In this document: positions 28,401-35,993 of the stretch, one piece after another
Layout: each line of letters starts with the position of its first letter
How positions within the stretch are numbered: position 1 is the stretch's first letter
Assembly (NCBI GenBank): GCA_016124375.1
Contig: WGNV01000010.1
Coordinates: 108,733-172,732, forward strand
Length of the DNA stretch: 64,000 nucleotides
From: Tepidisphaera sp.
Lineage (GTDB): Bacteria > Planctomycetota > Phycisphaerae > Phycisphaerales > UBA1924
Reading direction: 5' to 3'
Notes under the pieces: generated by a model
Seen by the model: the letters and a program-made list of their open reading frames with translations, nothing else
What the model was told of the DNA's origin: nothing
Databases searched by the model: none
Position numbers and translations under genes: made by a program

Positions 28401-30337
28401 AGATTCCAGTCGTACTCGACGTAGATCTCGGCCTGGGTGGTGCCGGGCGTCGCGGGGTTATCGCGGAAGCCGTAGGTCACGCCGAAGTTGGGGTCGAAGC
28501 TCTGGTTGCCGGCGTAGAAGTAGTCGGCGGCATCCCACACCGCGACGCCGCGGCTGTCGACGGGGTAGACGCTGCCCGGGTCGGCGCGATTGAAGCGCCC
28601 ACCGATGTACAGGGCCTGGTGGCCGCTCGCGGCCGTAGCGCCATCGAAGTCCAACTGCATGTCCACCTGGGGAGTGAACTGGAAGAGGTCGGTGTCGCCC
28701 TGGCCCTGGATGCGGCCCGTGCCGGTGGCGGAGACGACGTACGAGCGATCCCGCAGCGGGTTGTTGTCGGCGTCGGTGAGGCGGGTCGCATCGCCCCAGG
28801 TCAGGCCCGTGGCCTGCTGGAACGCGGTGCGGGCGTCGGTCACGCTCGTCCCGGTAGCGGGGGTGTTGACGTGGTCATCAAGCCCGGTCGTCGGGTCGTT
28901 GGTGTGGTTGGACTCGATGTCGAGCGTGTACTGCGTCTGGCTGTTGATGTCGAAGCCATCGACCACGACGAAGTACTTGCGCCCGCCGACCAGGTTCACC
29001 GCGATCTGCGGGCTGGTGCCGGCGAAGTTGTCGTTGAAGGCGAGCAGGTTGCCCTGAGCGTCGTAGAGGCGCAGGGCGGGGTTGGTCACCGGCGTCAGCC
29101 CCGTGGGGTTGGCGGTGATGATGGTCAGCCCATCGCCCTGGGAAGTGAAGTTGTACGAATCGGTCTGGAAGACCGGGTCGGCAATCGCGGGCACCGGGGC
29201 CACGGTCGGATCGCCGAAGCCGACGAACTGGCCGGCGATCTCGTTGGCCCGGCGGGTGACGGGGTCGATGTTGATGTCGGTGCTGCGCCCGTCAATGACG
29301 AGGAAGAAGGGGCCGGTGGCGAGGGAGAGGTCAAAGAGGGGGTCGTTGGGGTCGCGCGGACGGACTTCGTCGCTTCGCACGCGGACGTAGTAGGTCTGGC
29401 CCTGCTGGGCGTAGAAGGACAGGAACGCGTCGTTGATTCGGCCCGCGTCGCTGTCCGAGGCGATCAGCGTGCCCGAGGAGTTGTACACCTCAAGGCGCGT
29501 GTCGAGCCGGTCGGGAATGCTGCTGCCGGGCAGGTTGGTGGGCGCGTAGTCGGTGTACTGGGTGTTGACGGTGACGATGCTGTCGAAGCCCGGGCCGGTG
29601 GGGGCGGTGTAGCGATACACCACGTCCTGCTGACGCAGGCCGATGCTGCCCAGAACCGGACGCAGCGGGGGCATGGGGTTGCCGGGCGGGGGCGAGCCGT
29701 TCTCGCGGCCGATGCCCGTGTCCTGCCCGATCTCGAACTTGCTGGTGGCGGCGTCGACCCGCAAGGTGTAGGTGTTGCCGGAGGTCAGGTTGGGCACGGG
29801 GCCGGTGGGGTAATCGCTGCTGACGACGACGTAGTAACGCTGGCCGGCGTGGGCGAGGAAGCCGGCCCAGCCATCGCGCTGCACGCCGCTGGACAGGGTT
29901 CCGTTGGTGGTGCCCGAGGCGACGACGTCGGTCAGCGAAGCCGAGCCGTAGACGGTGACACGGGTATTGAGCGTGCTGGTGGTGCTCTCGTTGGCGGTGT
30001 CGCCCAGCACGGTGACGAAGTCATCGGTGGGGGCGACGAAGGTGTAGTAGTCGTTGTCGGTGGAGTTCACCGAGGGGTTGATGACGCCGGGCGAGCTGCC
30101 CTGGCTCTGGGGGTTGGCAAGGTTGATGGTGATGGCGGTGGCGAAGGAGCCCTCGAGCAGCGCACGCTGCTCGAGCTGCTCGAAGGGCTGTCCGTCCATC
30201 CGCTCGATGGCGGAGCGTGCCTCGCTTCGCAGACCCAGCGCCTTGCCGACCATCGCGAGCAGCGAGCGGGTGTGCTTGGCGTGCGTGCGGGATTGCGTGC
30301 CGGATTCGACCGTCGCCCGAGTATTGAAACGATTCAT
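22418..30337 (-). CDS. Giant surface protein with LEPR-XLL-like motif, PPC-like modules and a nested propeller
   Basis: This 2,639-residue protein is probably exported to the cell surface. There is no classical signal peptide; residues 51-62, PFEQLEQRALLE, match the LEPR-XLL-type N-terminal motif of large planctomycete surface proteins. The body is a chain of about ten PPC-like (pre-peptidase C-terminal) beta modules, each recognised by lines such as DTDLFTFTP, SDLFQFTSP or DRDVFTF followed by YTVSV-type ends. Between about residues 570 and 1050 seven GG[DQR]F motifs (for example IVVGGDFTT, LLIIGGQFT) suggest a beta-propeller inserted in one such module. The last about 450 residues carry three repeats ending HYDL or HYNV. 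No peptidase domain is visible, so adhesion or matrix binding is inferred. The start at 30337 has GGAG upstream; the gene ends at a strong terminator. Confidence 0.85.
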   Translation of the reverse strand: MNRFNTRATVESGTQSRTHAKHTRSLLAMVGKALGLRSEARSAIERMDGQPFEQLEQRALLEGSFATAITINLANPQSQGSSPGVINPSVNSTDNDYYTFVAPTDDFVTVLGDTANESTTSTLNTRVTVYGSASLTDVVASGTTNGTLSSGVQRDGWAGFLAHAGQRYYVVVSSDYPTGPVPNLTSGNTYTLRVDAATSKFEIGQDTGIGRENGSPPPGNPMPPLRPVLGSIGLRQQDVVYRYTAPTGPGFDSIVTVNTQYTDYAPTNLPGSSIPDRLDTRLEVYNSSGTLIASDSDAGRINDAFLSFYAQQGQTYYVRVRSDEVRPRDPNDPLFDLSLATGPFFLVIDGRSTDINIDPVTRRANEIAGQFVGFGDPTVAPVPAIADPVFQTDSYNFTSQGDGLTIITANPTGLTPVTNPALRLYDAQGNLLAFNDNFAGTSPQIAVNLVGGRKYFVVVDGFDINSQTQYTLDIESNHTNDPTTGLDDHVNTPATGTSVTDARTAFQQATGLTWGDATRLTDADNNPLRDRSYVVSATGTGRIQGQGDTDLFQFTPQVDMQLDFDGATAASGHQALYIGGRFNRADPGSVYPVDSRGVAVWDAADYFYAGNQSFDPNFGVTYGFRDNPATPGTTQAEIYVEYDWNLGGSGGGTNTSHVLIVGGDFQLIIPTAQGPQLLTNLAAWVFSPADNRWEWSGFLGDANGAVRAVTTYDPPSAMMGGPGAGAQDFGPQIVVGGDFTTIDGTGANRIAFRDAVNPNIGWAAAGTGITNGSVNALTVYDPKDPGSGDSGNGIPDPVDPPPLLIIGGQFTGNSAGGTFMWDTGGGAYQNIASSPLGPGGVGRLYAGNPNGTITSIINGPVFALAVADDPIGSTDGTGATPDSTLFIGGQFTNAGGKAATNLVAWGQVPRTDQTPPPRPLNVLGWSAVTGMGSLNGGANTSVRALTVWNIPATNNAPQPAPVLVIGGQFTAAAANSANVQNNIILWTGTRYNALLAAGNGTNGIVRTLSTVVDTQEPSIDYNLLGTNPQEVLYVGGDFTTVSNNVMAAPVQAAHVAQFSAFHNIPFNVDFFQWTRLNGGVGYVNTTTTPIATVFALAGFDDSVPGTFGRHDRAATRLSVTVTPVDGSFINSRIRVFDSNFNVVYGFDRPGSDTISPPFPDPSGMIDPSLSTPNRATQYDGIKVWGGEVYYLEVSDVTGGGTGRYSISVTADGLPPDVNGDGVRDQTNATFVSTASEGQFSTAQAFLTNAAGDTQNVGNVASGNNPAPTSQEIFHVNPSTGTQLVAMSDYGNISTYDDTNLWSFRAEASGYAEVRVSTAQIPDQFGQYELVNGALTFVSGTTKSYDSNLDTVIRVFRNDFEQIGYNDDNNVLPGARGEFPSNDPNNPNAGSLGTNVGIYNDVIFNRTDSRVVFPVVAGNNYYVQVEGANRYSSGASGIAANRTPTIARERDVRSSTGSYRLFINAMPTLDTDIENGVPVQDDHFDLLNGGSNGRAIDAFATPIDIGDNLHGVNGAGSATGIINNTPRKPNDIDLFAFTSPGTGPATITVTPANGSALTSRFQIINADPNSASYGQVVANSSPLGLGASTAQVAASRGSRFVIAVSGGGGTSEGAYTVSVSGVPVVDDYSDAFKLWNAQDVTLRDFLGQGQISGVINTPGDSDIFRYSFNDAYLSMTVNVTSTDTTLRPQVTVYEVSEDLSGNPILLRIGFNSNAAGAASVQTTAPLTPNRTTLPASGPARNYPYYYVVVKGIDPTSDIGNYNLTISFPATDDHPDGDTNGDGILDTGEFPFASRIIIDPNSGEGTATGIIERSSDSDLFQFTSPASGPTTVTVSLANGSLLRQRITLLGSDGTIISQVTAADTTTPTSQSLTISTVRDVTYYLVVQPYEDPLNPNVNTATTGAYTVDVQTPPVDDYPNIGEYSLAAPLLFDRTTGLAAIGGNAVGDSSNAVISPSTDTDLFTFTPLIAGNQAISVTPFSGTRGDLWARVRVFQQVGTNYVELADMAAAAAGQTVTYNLNATSTSAVYFVLVTTPASAIAPNTTGEYRVQVQGPVPNTGGGGSDPAAIDFNAATNINLNTRTGAGQSTDAINPAGDRDVFTFRSLAASGQAFVQLIAPNGSLLRASVRVLSAPNENQSSEVAFDSQGIPGAIANTSFTAAANTQYWVVVDGLGDSVGSYTVRVLVPPSVYQLVYPEGFANDNIAEFVSLVNPNSTNVSYSIYLRYEWGDTAEFLAAQGTVVANSRDGLTIQDRANYRLPGLETGVPYSIVIESSQPLGATLAHYDLGGSLGDSFSSTGSSEWTFARVERTAGVSADFAIFYNLNDFDVNVTLTAYQNGQTYNVATQTVGARRRGGWDINNANLASLLPRGVFSIKLTASPANSANAPIFQGIVASLSHYNVSNGSAFGLIGDPAGGATTGIVTNITQGPQVSSEIVLFNPGTATAIVTLSGTYISPNLPTFNRQLTIAPNTQLVVSGTSLGLIPDQAAGVLWKSNQKIVVGSDETQLGDADSTQPATSAGTRYFFGDGYINPASAGSLNFESVFLANPTNTDLTVSVKILFIDATTSTFSVNVPANGFAQVKMHERPEILNKVGSPWYSLDLSSALPFVASMQHYDLSYGGGWATSGVPLGFVQSLDSIIS

Positions 30338-30692
30338 TCCTGGCTCCAAAGCAAACTCCACCTGCGATGTGTGAGCAAGGCCGAGTCGGTGTCGGCCGGC
30401 GCACGCCTGGTCACGGTCTTACACGCGCCGCGAGGGCCTCATGCCCGGGCCCGGGTGCAGCCGGCCGGCGTCTTCGCCCCTGGCCGTTTTGGCCGCCAAC
30501 CGTAGTCGGCAGCCCGCACCTCTTCTGGCGCGATCCGGCGACAGCATAACGAGCAGTGCCCGGTCTCGTCCAGTGGCATTTGCCTTGTCCTTACAGTTTC
30601 CTAGCGGCTGTGGAAACCCCGGCCGTTGCGCGGGCCGGGTCATCCATATTCGTTGCTGGTCTTGGGTGGTTCCCTTCGGGGTGAGCCTTGCG
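30338..30692. other. Intergenic region between the racemase-like and giant surface-protein genes
   Basis: No gene is seen. It should hold the promoter of the giant gene, which could not be assigned to clear -35/-10 boxes. A 7-bp stem hairpin (CCCGGCC 30618-30624, GGCCGGG 30633-30639) lies about 55 bp past the racemase-like gene; on the minus strand it is followed only by GTTTCC, so it is a weak terminator candidate. Confidence 0.45.
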
Positions 30693-31388
30693 CTACCGGG
30701 CCTGGGGCATCATGCACACCGCCGTCTCAGCGAGAATATCCGCCGCGTCATACACCGGTAAGGGCGAGTTCTCCCGGGTAATCAGCAGCGGCGCCTCGCT
30801 GCACGCCAGGATCACCCCGTCGCACCCCCGGTGCGCAAAGTTGGCGATGATCTGCAGCACCGCCAGGCGGCTCTCCGGACGTATCTGCCCGAAGATCAGT
30901 TCACCATAAATGATCTGGTCCATCGTCTCGCTCTCCCCGGGCTCGGGAGAGAGCACCTGCACGCCCTTCAGGCCCAGGTGGGTCTGGTAGGTCGAGGCGC
31001 TGGTGACCAAACTGGTCCCGATCAGGCCCACCACCTTCCGCTTGTCGTTTGAAACCGAGGTCGCCACCAGGTCGGGCATCCCCAGCCAGGGCACCGGGCT
31101 GCCCACCTCGGCCATGTGCACGGCGTGCTGCACCACGTTGTCCGGGGTCATCACGATGGTGCAGCCGCAACGCGAAAGCAGTTCCGCCGAGCGGCGCAGC
31201 AGACGATCGACCGAGTGCCAGTCGCCGCGCCGGATGCCGTCCAGATACATCGACAGGGGCTCGTTGTGGATGGAGATGCGGGGCTGGTCGTTGGGCGCAC
31301 GGCGGGTGGTGGCGTGGTGGATGATCTGGCGGAAGAAGACCGCCGCACCCTCCGGGCTGACTCCGACGATGCCGATGTGGCTGCTCAC
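30693..31388 (-). CDS. Aspartate/glutamate racemase family protein
   Basis: This 231-residue cytoplasmic protein of the PLP-independent racemase family starts with SHIGIVGVSPEGAAVFFRQI, typical of aspartate racemase relatives. The usual first catalytic cysteine (in a PCNT-like motif) is replaced: the sequence there is MTPDNVVQ. The second cysteine is kept in VILACSEAPLL. One-cysteine members can have altered stereospecificity or substrates, so racemisation of free amino acids is not assured. It lies about 85 bp past ileS on the same strand and may be cotranscribed with it. Confidence 0.85.
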   Translation of the reverse strand: MSSHIGIVGVSPEGAAVFFRQIIHHATTRRAPNDQPRISIHNEPLSMYLDGIRRGDWHSVDRLLRRSAELLSRCGCTIVMTPDNVVQHAVHMAEVGSPVPWLGMPDLVATSVSNDKRKVVGLIGTSLVTSASTYQTHLGLKGVQVLSPEPGESETMDQIIYGELIFGQIRPESRLAVLQIIANFAHRGCDGVILACSEAPLLITRENSPLPVYDAADILAETAVCMMPQAR

Positions 31389-31473
31389 GCGCCCGGTCTC
31401 CTTGGACTGTCCCGACGGCTGAAACCGGCGGGCTTCTTCGATGATCGATGAGTGTGCTGTGAGTTCCTGGGGT

Positions 31474-34400
31474 TTATTCGACGCCGACCGCCGCCGCGTC
31501 CCGGTCGGAGAGCATCCCGCCGTCGCTGCGCTGCTTGACAGTACCGTCGCGCCGCCATGAACGCTCGCAGCGGGGGCGCTGGCGGAGGTCCACCGCTTTG
31601 GGCGAGGTGGCGCCGGCGTCCAGCGTCACTTCGCTCACGCCCAGCAGATCCGCCAGGTCGAGCGGGTCGAGTTCACCCAGCCCCTCGCCTGGCAGCACCA
31701 GCCCGGCATCGAGCGGATTTTCGACGCCGAGCGACGCCTTGGATTTTTCCAGTTCGACGCGGGCGGCCGCGATCACCTGCATCGCCTTCTCCCACGCCGG
31801 CCACGGGGGCGTGGCGTGCTCCTGAATGAATCGCTCCAGGTGCACGCAGGCGTCGGGGTTCTTGGCGTGCAACGCGCGGAAGGCCTCGTCGGCGGTGTGG
31901 CACATGATCGGCGCCAGCAGGCGGCAAAGTGCGTCGGCAATGAGATACACCGTCGCCTGCGTCTGCCGACGGCGTGGGCTGTCGGGCTTGTCGCAGTAGA
32001 GGCGGTCCTTCACGGCCGCGAGGTAGGTGGCGCTCAAGGTTGAATTGCAGAACTCGAACAACGCCAGGTGCACGCTGCGGAAATCAAACGCGTTGTAGCG
32101 ATCGATCACGAAGTGCGTCAGCTTGTTCAGTTCGCCCAGCGCCCACGAATCCAGCGACGCCGCCGGCGGCGACACGGGCTTGTCGCTGGGCGTGAAATCA
32201 TACAGATTGCTCAGCATGAACCGAAGCGTGTTGCGAACCTTGCGATAACTCTCACCCGCCAGCCCGAACAACTCGACGTCGACCTTGACGTCGTTCTCGT
32301 ACGCCAGCGAACTCACCCACCAGCGCATCACGTCCATGCCGAACTCGGTGCAGAGGTTGTCCACCTCGTACCGGTGCGCATCAGGGCGGCTCTTGCTCAG
32401 TTTCTTGCCGTCGCGATCGACCATGAAGCCGTGCGTCAGCAGAGTCTTGAAGGGCGGCACGCCAGTGACGCCCAGCGCGGGCAGCAGAGACAACTGGAAC
32501 CAGCCGCGATGCTGGTCGGAGCCTTCCAAGTAAAGTTCGCTGGGGTAGCCCAGGCCGCGGGCCCGGAGCACTGAGTTCCACGACGACCCCGACTCGAACC
32601 ACACGTCGAGAATGTCCACGCCCTTCTTGAGTTGCGATACGAGCGCCGGGTTGTCGCGCAACGCCGGGGGGGCTGCGTCGTCGGCCTTGGGGTCATACGC
32701 CGCGAGGAGCTCGGCGGGCGACTGCGTGAACCACGCGTCGGATCCCTTGGCGCGGATGACATCCGCCACGGCCTTGCAGGATCCCGCGGTCATGAACGAC
32801 GACCCATCGGGCATTTCGAACGCGGGGATCGGCAGCCCCCAGGCCCGCTGGCGCGAGATGCACCAGTCGGGGCGCGCCTCGAGCATGCCCCGCATGCGGT
32901 TACGGCCCCACTCGGGGACGAACGCCACGCGACTTTTGTCGTCGTCGGCCGTCGGGGCCGAAGTTACTTCCATCGCCCGCTCGCGCAGCGACGCCTTCTC
33001 GCCGCCGGGCGTCTCAAACGCCCGGTCCACGCCCACGAACCACTGCTCGGTGCAGCGGAAAATCACCGGCGTCTTGCTGCGCCAGTCGTGCGGGTAACTG
33101 TGCATGAACTTGTTCGAGTAAAACAAGTGTCCGCTGTCGCGGAGCTTGGCCACGACCATGTCGTTGGCCTTCCAAATGTTCACGCCCTGCAGCCATTCGG
33201 GCACCGTCTGGTCATACGCCCCGTTGCCAAGCACCGGGCAATACGTCGGCAGGCCCTGGCGCTGGCCGGTCTGGTAGTCCTCGGCGCCGTGGCCCGGCGC
33301 GGTGTGCACCAAGCCCGTGCCGTCTTCCAGCGTGACATACTCGGCCCCGACGACGACGAAGAGTTTGGCCGGGTCGTGGCTCAGCACGTCGAACTTGCCT
33401 CCCGGGGCGGCCCGCTGGCCATCGTCGCTGGTCTTCCACGTATCGAGCGGGTGCTTGTAGCGCAAGCCCGCGAGTTTGGCCCCCGTCGTCGTCGCGAGCA
33501 CCACGACCTCGCTGGCCTTGGCCGCCTTCGTCACGCGGCTCACCGCTTCGCTCGCCAGCACGGTCACGTTGCCATCGATCCACACCAGCGCGTACTCGAA
33601 CTTCTCGTTGATGGCGATGGCGACGTTGGCGGGCAGCGTCCAGGGCGTCGTCGTCCAGATCATGAAGCAAGGGCGCTGGTGCGGGCGCGTGCCGGGCTTG
33701 GGTGCCCGCGACTTCTCCTTCCCCTCCCCTTCCCCATCTTGTGGCACAGGCGTCCCGCCTGTGTCTTCATGTCCTTCCTCTTCCTCCGCCACCGGCGGCA
33801 ACCCGAACGCGTCGTACACCGCGTCCCCGTCCGCCGCCTCGAAGTCCACGTACACCGACGTGTCCTCGCGGTCCTGGTACTCCAGTTCCGCCTCGGCCAG
33901 CGCCGTCTCGTTGGCGATCGACCAGTGCACGGGCTTGAGTGCCCGGTACACCAACCCGCGCTCCAGCAGAGCCACCAGCACATCCAGCGTCGCGCCCTCG
34001 TACTGCTTGTCCATCGTCAGGTACGGGTGGCCGTAGTCGCCCAGCGTGAGGAATCGCTGCAACTGGCCGCTCTGGAGTTTGATGTATTTCTCGGCGTGTT
34101 TCTGGCATTCGCGCCGGATAGCCGCGGCCCTGGTCCACCGGTCCAGCGTGTTCAGCTTCTCGGCTTTGCCCCCCTCCACGAGATCCGTCATCACCTTGTG
34201 CTCGATGGGCAAGCCGTGACAGTCCCACCCCGGCACGTACGGCACATCAAACCCCTGCATCGTCTTGCTTCGCACCACGATGTCCTTCAAGGACTTGTTC
34301 ATCAGGTGCCCCATGTGCAAACTGCCGTTCGCGTACGGGGGCCCATCGTGAAACAGCCACAGCGGGCGGCTCTGCTCCTTGGCCAGCATGCGCAGGCGCC

Positions 34401-34539
34401 CGTAGACGTCGGCCGTCGCCCAGCGCTTCACGCTGGCGGGCTCATTCTGCACCAGGTTGGCCTTCATCGGGAAGGCGGTCTTGGGCAGGTTCAGGGTGTC
34501 CTTGTAACTTTTTCCCTCGGCGGCGTTGGTCATGGTCAT
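31474..34539 (-). CDS. ileS: Isoleucyl-tRNA synthetase
   Basis: This 1,021-residue class I synthetase charges tRNA-Ile. The HIGH-type motif is GSLHMGHL (about residue 72), the editing domain carries TTTPWTLPAN, and the KMSKS loop is KKLSKS (about 711-716). Two oddities are visible. About residues 250-285 are a charged, low-complexity insertion encoding GGTPVPQ, which contains a DNA palindrome. Also, the C-terminal zinc ribbon of bacterial IleS is degenerate: RCERSW replaces CxRCW and the second CxxC pair is missing. The start MTMTNAAEGK at 34539 is preferred; a second ATG lies two codons later. Confidence 0.96.
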   Translation of the reverse strand: MTMTNAAEGKSYKDTLNLPKTAFPMKANLVQNEPASVKRWATADVYGRLRMLAKEQSRPLWLFHDGPPYANGSLHMGHLMNKSLKDIVVRSKTMQGFDVPYVPGWDCHGLPIEHKVMTDLVEGGKAEKLNTLDRWTRAAAIRRECQKHAEKYIKLQSGQLQRFLTLGDYGHPYLTMDKQYEGATLDVLVALLERGLVYRALKPVHWSIANETALAEAELEYQDREDTSVYVDFEAADGDAVYDAFGLPPVAEEEEGHEDTGGTPVPQDGEGEGKEKSRAPKPGTRPHQRPCFMIWTTTPWTLPANVAIAINEKFEYALVWIDGNVTVLASEAVSRVTKAAKASEVVVLATTTGAKLAGLRYKHPLDTWKTSDDGQRAAPGGKFDVLSHDPAKLFVVVGAEYVTLEDGTGLVHTAPGHGAEDYQTGQRQGLPTYCPVLGNGAYDQTVPEWLQGVNIWKANDMVVAKLRDSGHLFYSNKFMHSYPHDWRSKTPVIFRCTEQWFVGVDRAFETPGGEKASLRERAMEVTSAPTADDDKSRVAFVPEWGRNRMRGMLEARPDWCISRQRAWGLPIPAFEMPDGSSFMTAGSCKAVADVIRAKGSDAWFTQSPAELLAAYDPKADDAAPPALRDNPALVSQLKKGVDILDVWFESGSSWNSVLRARGLGYPSELYLEGSDQHRGWFQLSLLPALGVTGVPPFKTLLTHGFMVDRDGKKLSKSRPDAHRYEVDNLCTEFGMDVMRWWVSSLAYENDVKVDVELFGLAGESYRKVRNTLRFMLSNLYDFTPSDKPVSPPAASLDSWALGELNKLTHFVIDRYNAFDFRSVHLALFEFCNSTLSATYLAAVKDRLYCDKPDSPRRRQTQATVYLIADALCRLLAPIMCHTADEAFRALHAKNPDACVHLERFIQEHATPPWPAWEKAMQVIAAARVELEKSKASLGVENPLDAGLVLPGEGLGELDPLDLADLLGVSEVTLDAGATSPKAVDLRQRPRCERSWRRDGTVKQRSDGGMLSDRDAAAVGVE
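33745..33763. repeat. Palindromic repeat inside ileS
   Basis: CACAGGCG (33745-33752), TCC and CGCCTGTG (33756-33763) form a perfect 8-bp stem. The palindrome with its flank is read in frame as GGTPVPQ. The same kind of sequence (TGGCACAGGCGTCCCGCCTG) is, from memory, a common dispersed repeat in planctomycetes. It lies in an insertion of the editing/catalytic region of IleS. Confidence 0.75.
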
Positions 34540-34609
34540 CCCGGCGGCAAAGTGCGACTCTCACCCGGAAATCCCGGGCCAGCGGGCATGGTAGGTGTGA
34601 GGGGTGGGG

Positions 34610-35101
34610 CTATCCCGCCGCGGCTCCCGTGAGAAACTCGCGCCACCCGTCACCCTCCAACGCCGCTTTCAGGTGCCGGTTGCGAGTCTCAAGTTGACGC
34701 CGCATGTACCGAGTCAGAAACAGCCGCTCCGCCAGCCACCCCAAAGGCCCCAACGGTGCGGCATACTCAAACACATCCGTGATCCGCGTCACGCCGGGCC
34801 CCGCGGCTTCAAACCGATGCTCATGCCGAAACCACGCAAACGCCCCGCGCACCTGCTCATCACAAAATCGGCGGGGTCGCTCAAACTCCGTAATCCGGCT
34901 CTCGAGCCTCTGCCGCACGCCCAGGTGCTTGGCTTCCCAGGTCACATGCTCCCCGGGCCCGATGAGCCCGGTGGTGACGCCGCCAACAGCCCGCTCGCCC
35001 GAGTGAATCATCGATCGGCAGTGAAAATCGATGCTTCGGGAGAGATCAAAGCATCGATGAATGTCTGCCCGGACGTCGATGACAACCGTTACGTTGGGCA
35101 T
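34610..35101 (-). CDS. SRPBCC-family protein
   Basis: This 163-residue protein has the START/Bet v1-like (SRPBCC) fold of lipid- or ligand-binding proteins: an opening strand NVTVVIDVRADIHRCFDL, the middle LIGPGEHVTWEAKHLG and GAFAWFRHEHRFE, and a long C-terminal helix RYMRRQLETRNRHLKAALEG. The ligand is unknown. It lies 70 bp upstream of ileS and 30 bp downstream of a hypothetical gene, all on the minus strand, so it may share their transcript. Confidence 0.8.
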   Translation of the reverse strand: MPNVTVVIDVRADIHRCFDLSRSIDFHCRSMIHSGERAVGGVTTGLIGPGEHVTWEAKHLGVRQRLESRITEFERPRRFCDEQVRGAFAWFRHEHRFEAAGPGVTRITDVFEYAAPLGPLGWLAERLFLTRYMRRQLETRNRHLKAALEGDGWREFLTGAAAG

Positions 35102-35132
35102 ATCGGGAAGAACTCCGGATCGCCCGAGTCGC

Positions 35133-35672
35133 TTACTTGTTCTCGAAGATCGTCTGCGTCCGCAGCACCAGCCCGGCGCTCGCGACGAGGTGATACGTCT
35201 GAGCGTGCACTTCTTTGCTCATCCGCTGGATGTCGATCAGCGAGAGGCACTTGCCCGCCTCATCCGCCCAGCGGTGCGACAGCGCCTGCGTCTGCCGGGC
35301 AAAGTCCAGCATTTCGTCGTACGTCGCGGCGTACAGGTTCTCGCTCAGCGTCTCGGTCTGCACTGTGGTCATGTAGTTGACCTTGTGCTTCGGGAAGGCC
35401 TGGTCGAAGTCGCGTTCGCCGGTACACAGGAACGCCGACACGCTGCCCTGCGGCACGGCCTTTTCCTGGTCCGTCAGCAACTCCGTCAAACACAGGGCTT
35501 TACATTCGAACCTCAGCAGGTGCTGCCCGGGCAGAATCCACGCTTCCAGTTCGTAGTCGCCGTGGCGCACCACCCGGCGGCCCTGCAACTGAAACGAGTC
35601 GGGGTGCAGCGCGCGGTCGTAAAGGACGACCTGATACGCCTGGAGAATGTTCTGTCGGGCCGCTGTGCTCAT
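35133..35672 (-). CDS. Hypothetical protein
   Basis: This 179-residue protein is not recognised. It has no signal peptide or membrane segment. The N-terminal half is predicted beta-rich (VVRHGDYELEAWILPGQHLL), the C-terminal half helical with MLDFARQTQALSHRWADE. Codon use is like that of neighbours and AAGGAAGG lies upstream of the ATG, so it is very probably real. It is the first gene of the minus-strand run that continues into the SRPBCC gene and ileS. Confidence 0.75.
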   Translation of the reverse strand: MSTAARQNILQAYQVVLYDRALHPDSFQLQGRRVVRHGDYELEAWILPGQHLLRFECKALCLTELLTDQEKAVPQGSVSAFLCTGERDFDQAFPKHKVNYMTTVQTETLSENLYAATYDEMLDFARQTQALSHRWADEAGKCLSLIDIQRMSKEVHAQTYHLVASAGLVLRTQTIFENK

Positions 35673-35993
35673 GGGTCAATCCTTCCTTGGTCCTACCTCG
35701 GTACGGCTGCTGTCCGCCGCTGTCAGCGTCCGCTGCATTTCCCCCAGCGAACATCCGAATCGCCGCCCAAAATCCGGGCGGCGAACGCGAACACAACCGA
35801 GCTCTCCCAAGCCCCCAACACGAGAACCAACAGGATGGCGGGACCGCCCCACACACCCCCGCTCCCAAGGTATGCTACCCCTCGGGAGACGACCACTACC
35901 CCTAGCGGGGTTTGACTCGGCTTTCACACGCGAAGGAGTCGCGTATGCCGAATCTGAACCCCCGGTCCGGAGTTTGACAGGAAGTCTTGGGCC
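35673..35993. other. Intergenic region between divergent genes
   Basis: No gene is seen. A perfect 9-bp stem (TCGCCGCCC 35760-35768, GGGCGGCGA 35776-35784, loop AAAATCC) is present, without a T tract on either side. The divergent promoters of 35672 (minus) and 35994 (plus) must lie here but were not assigned. Confidence 0.5.

Noticed and set aside
25022..30505. 1,827-codon open frame on the plus strand opposite the giant surface protein
   Set aside because: It is antisense to a clearly modular protein, has monotonous Val/Gly/Asp/Arg composition typical of the reverse strand of GC-rich genes, and shows no domain.
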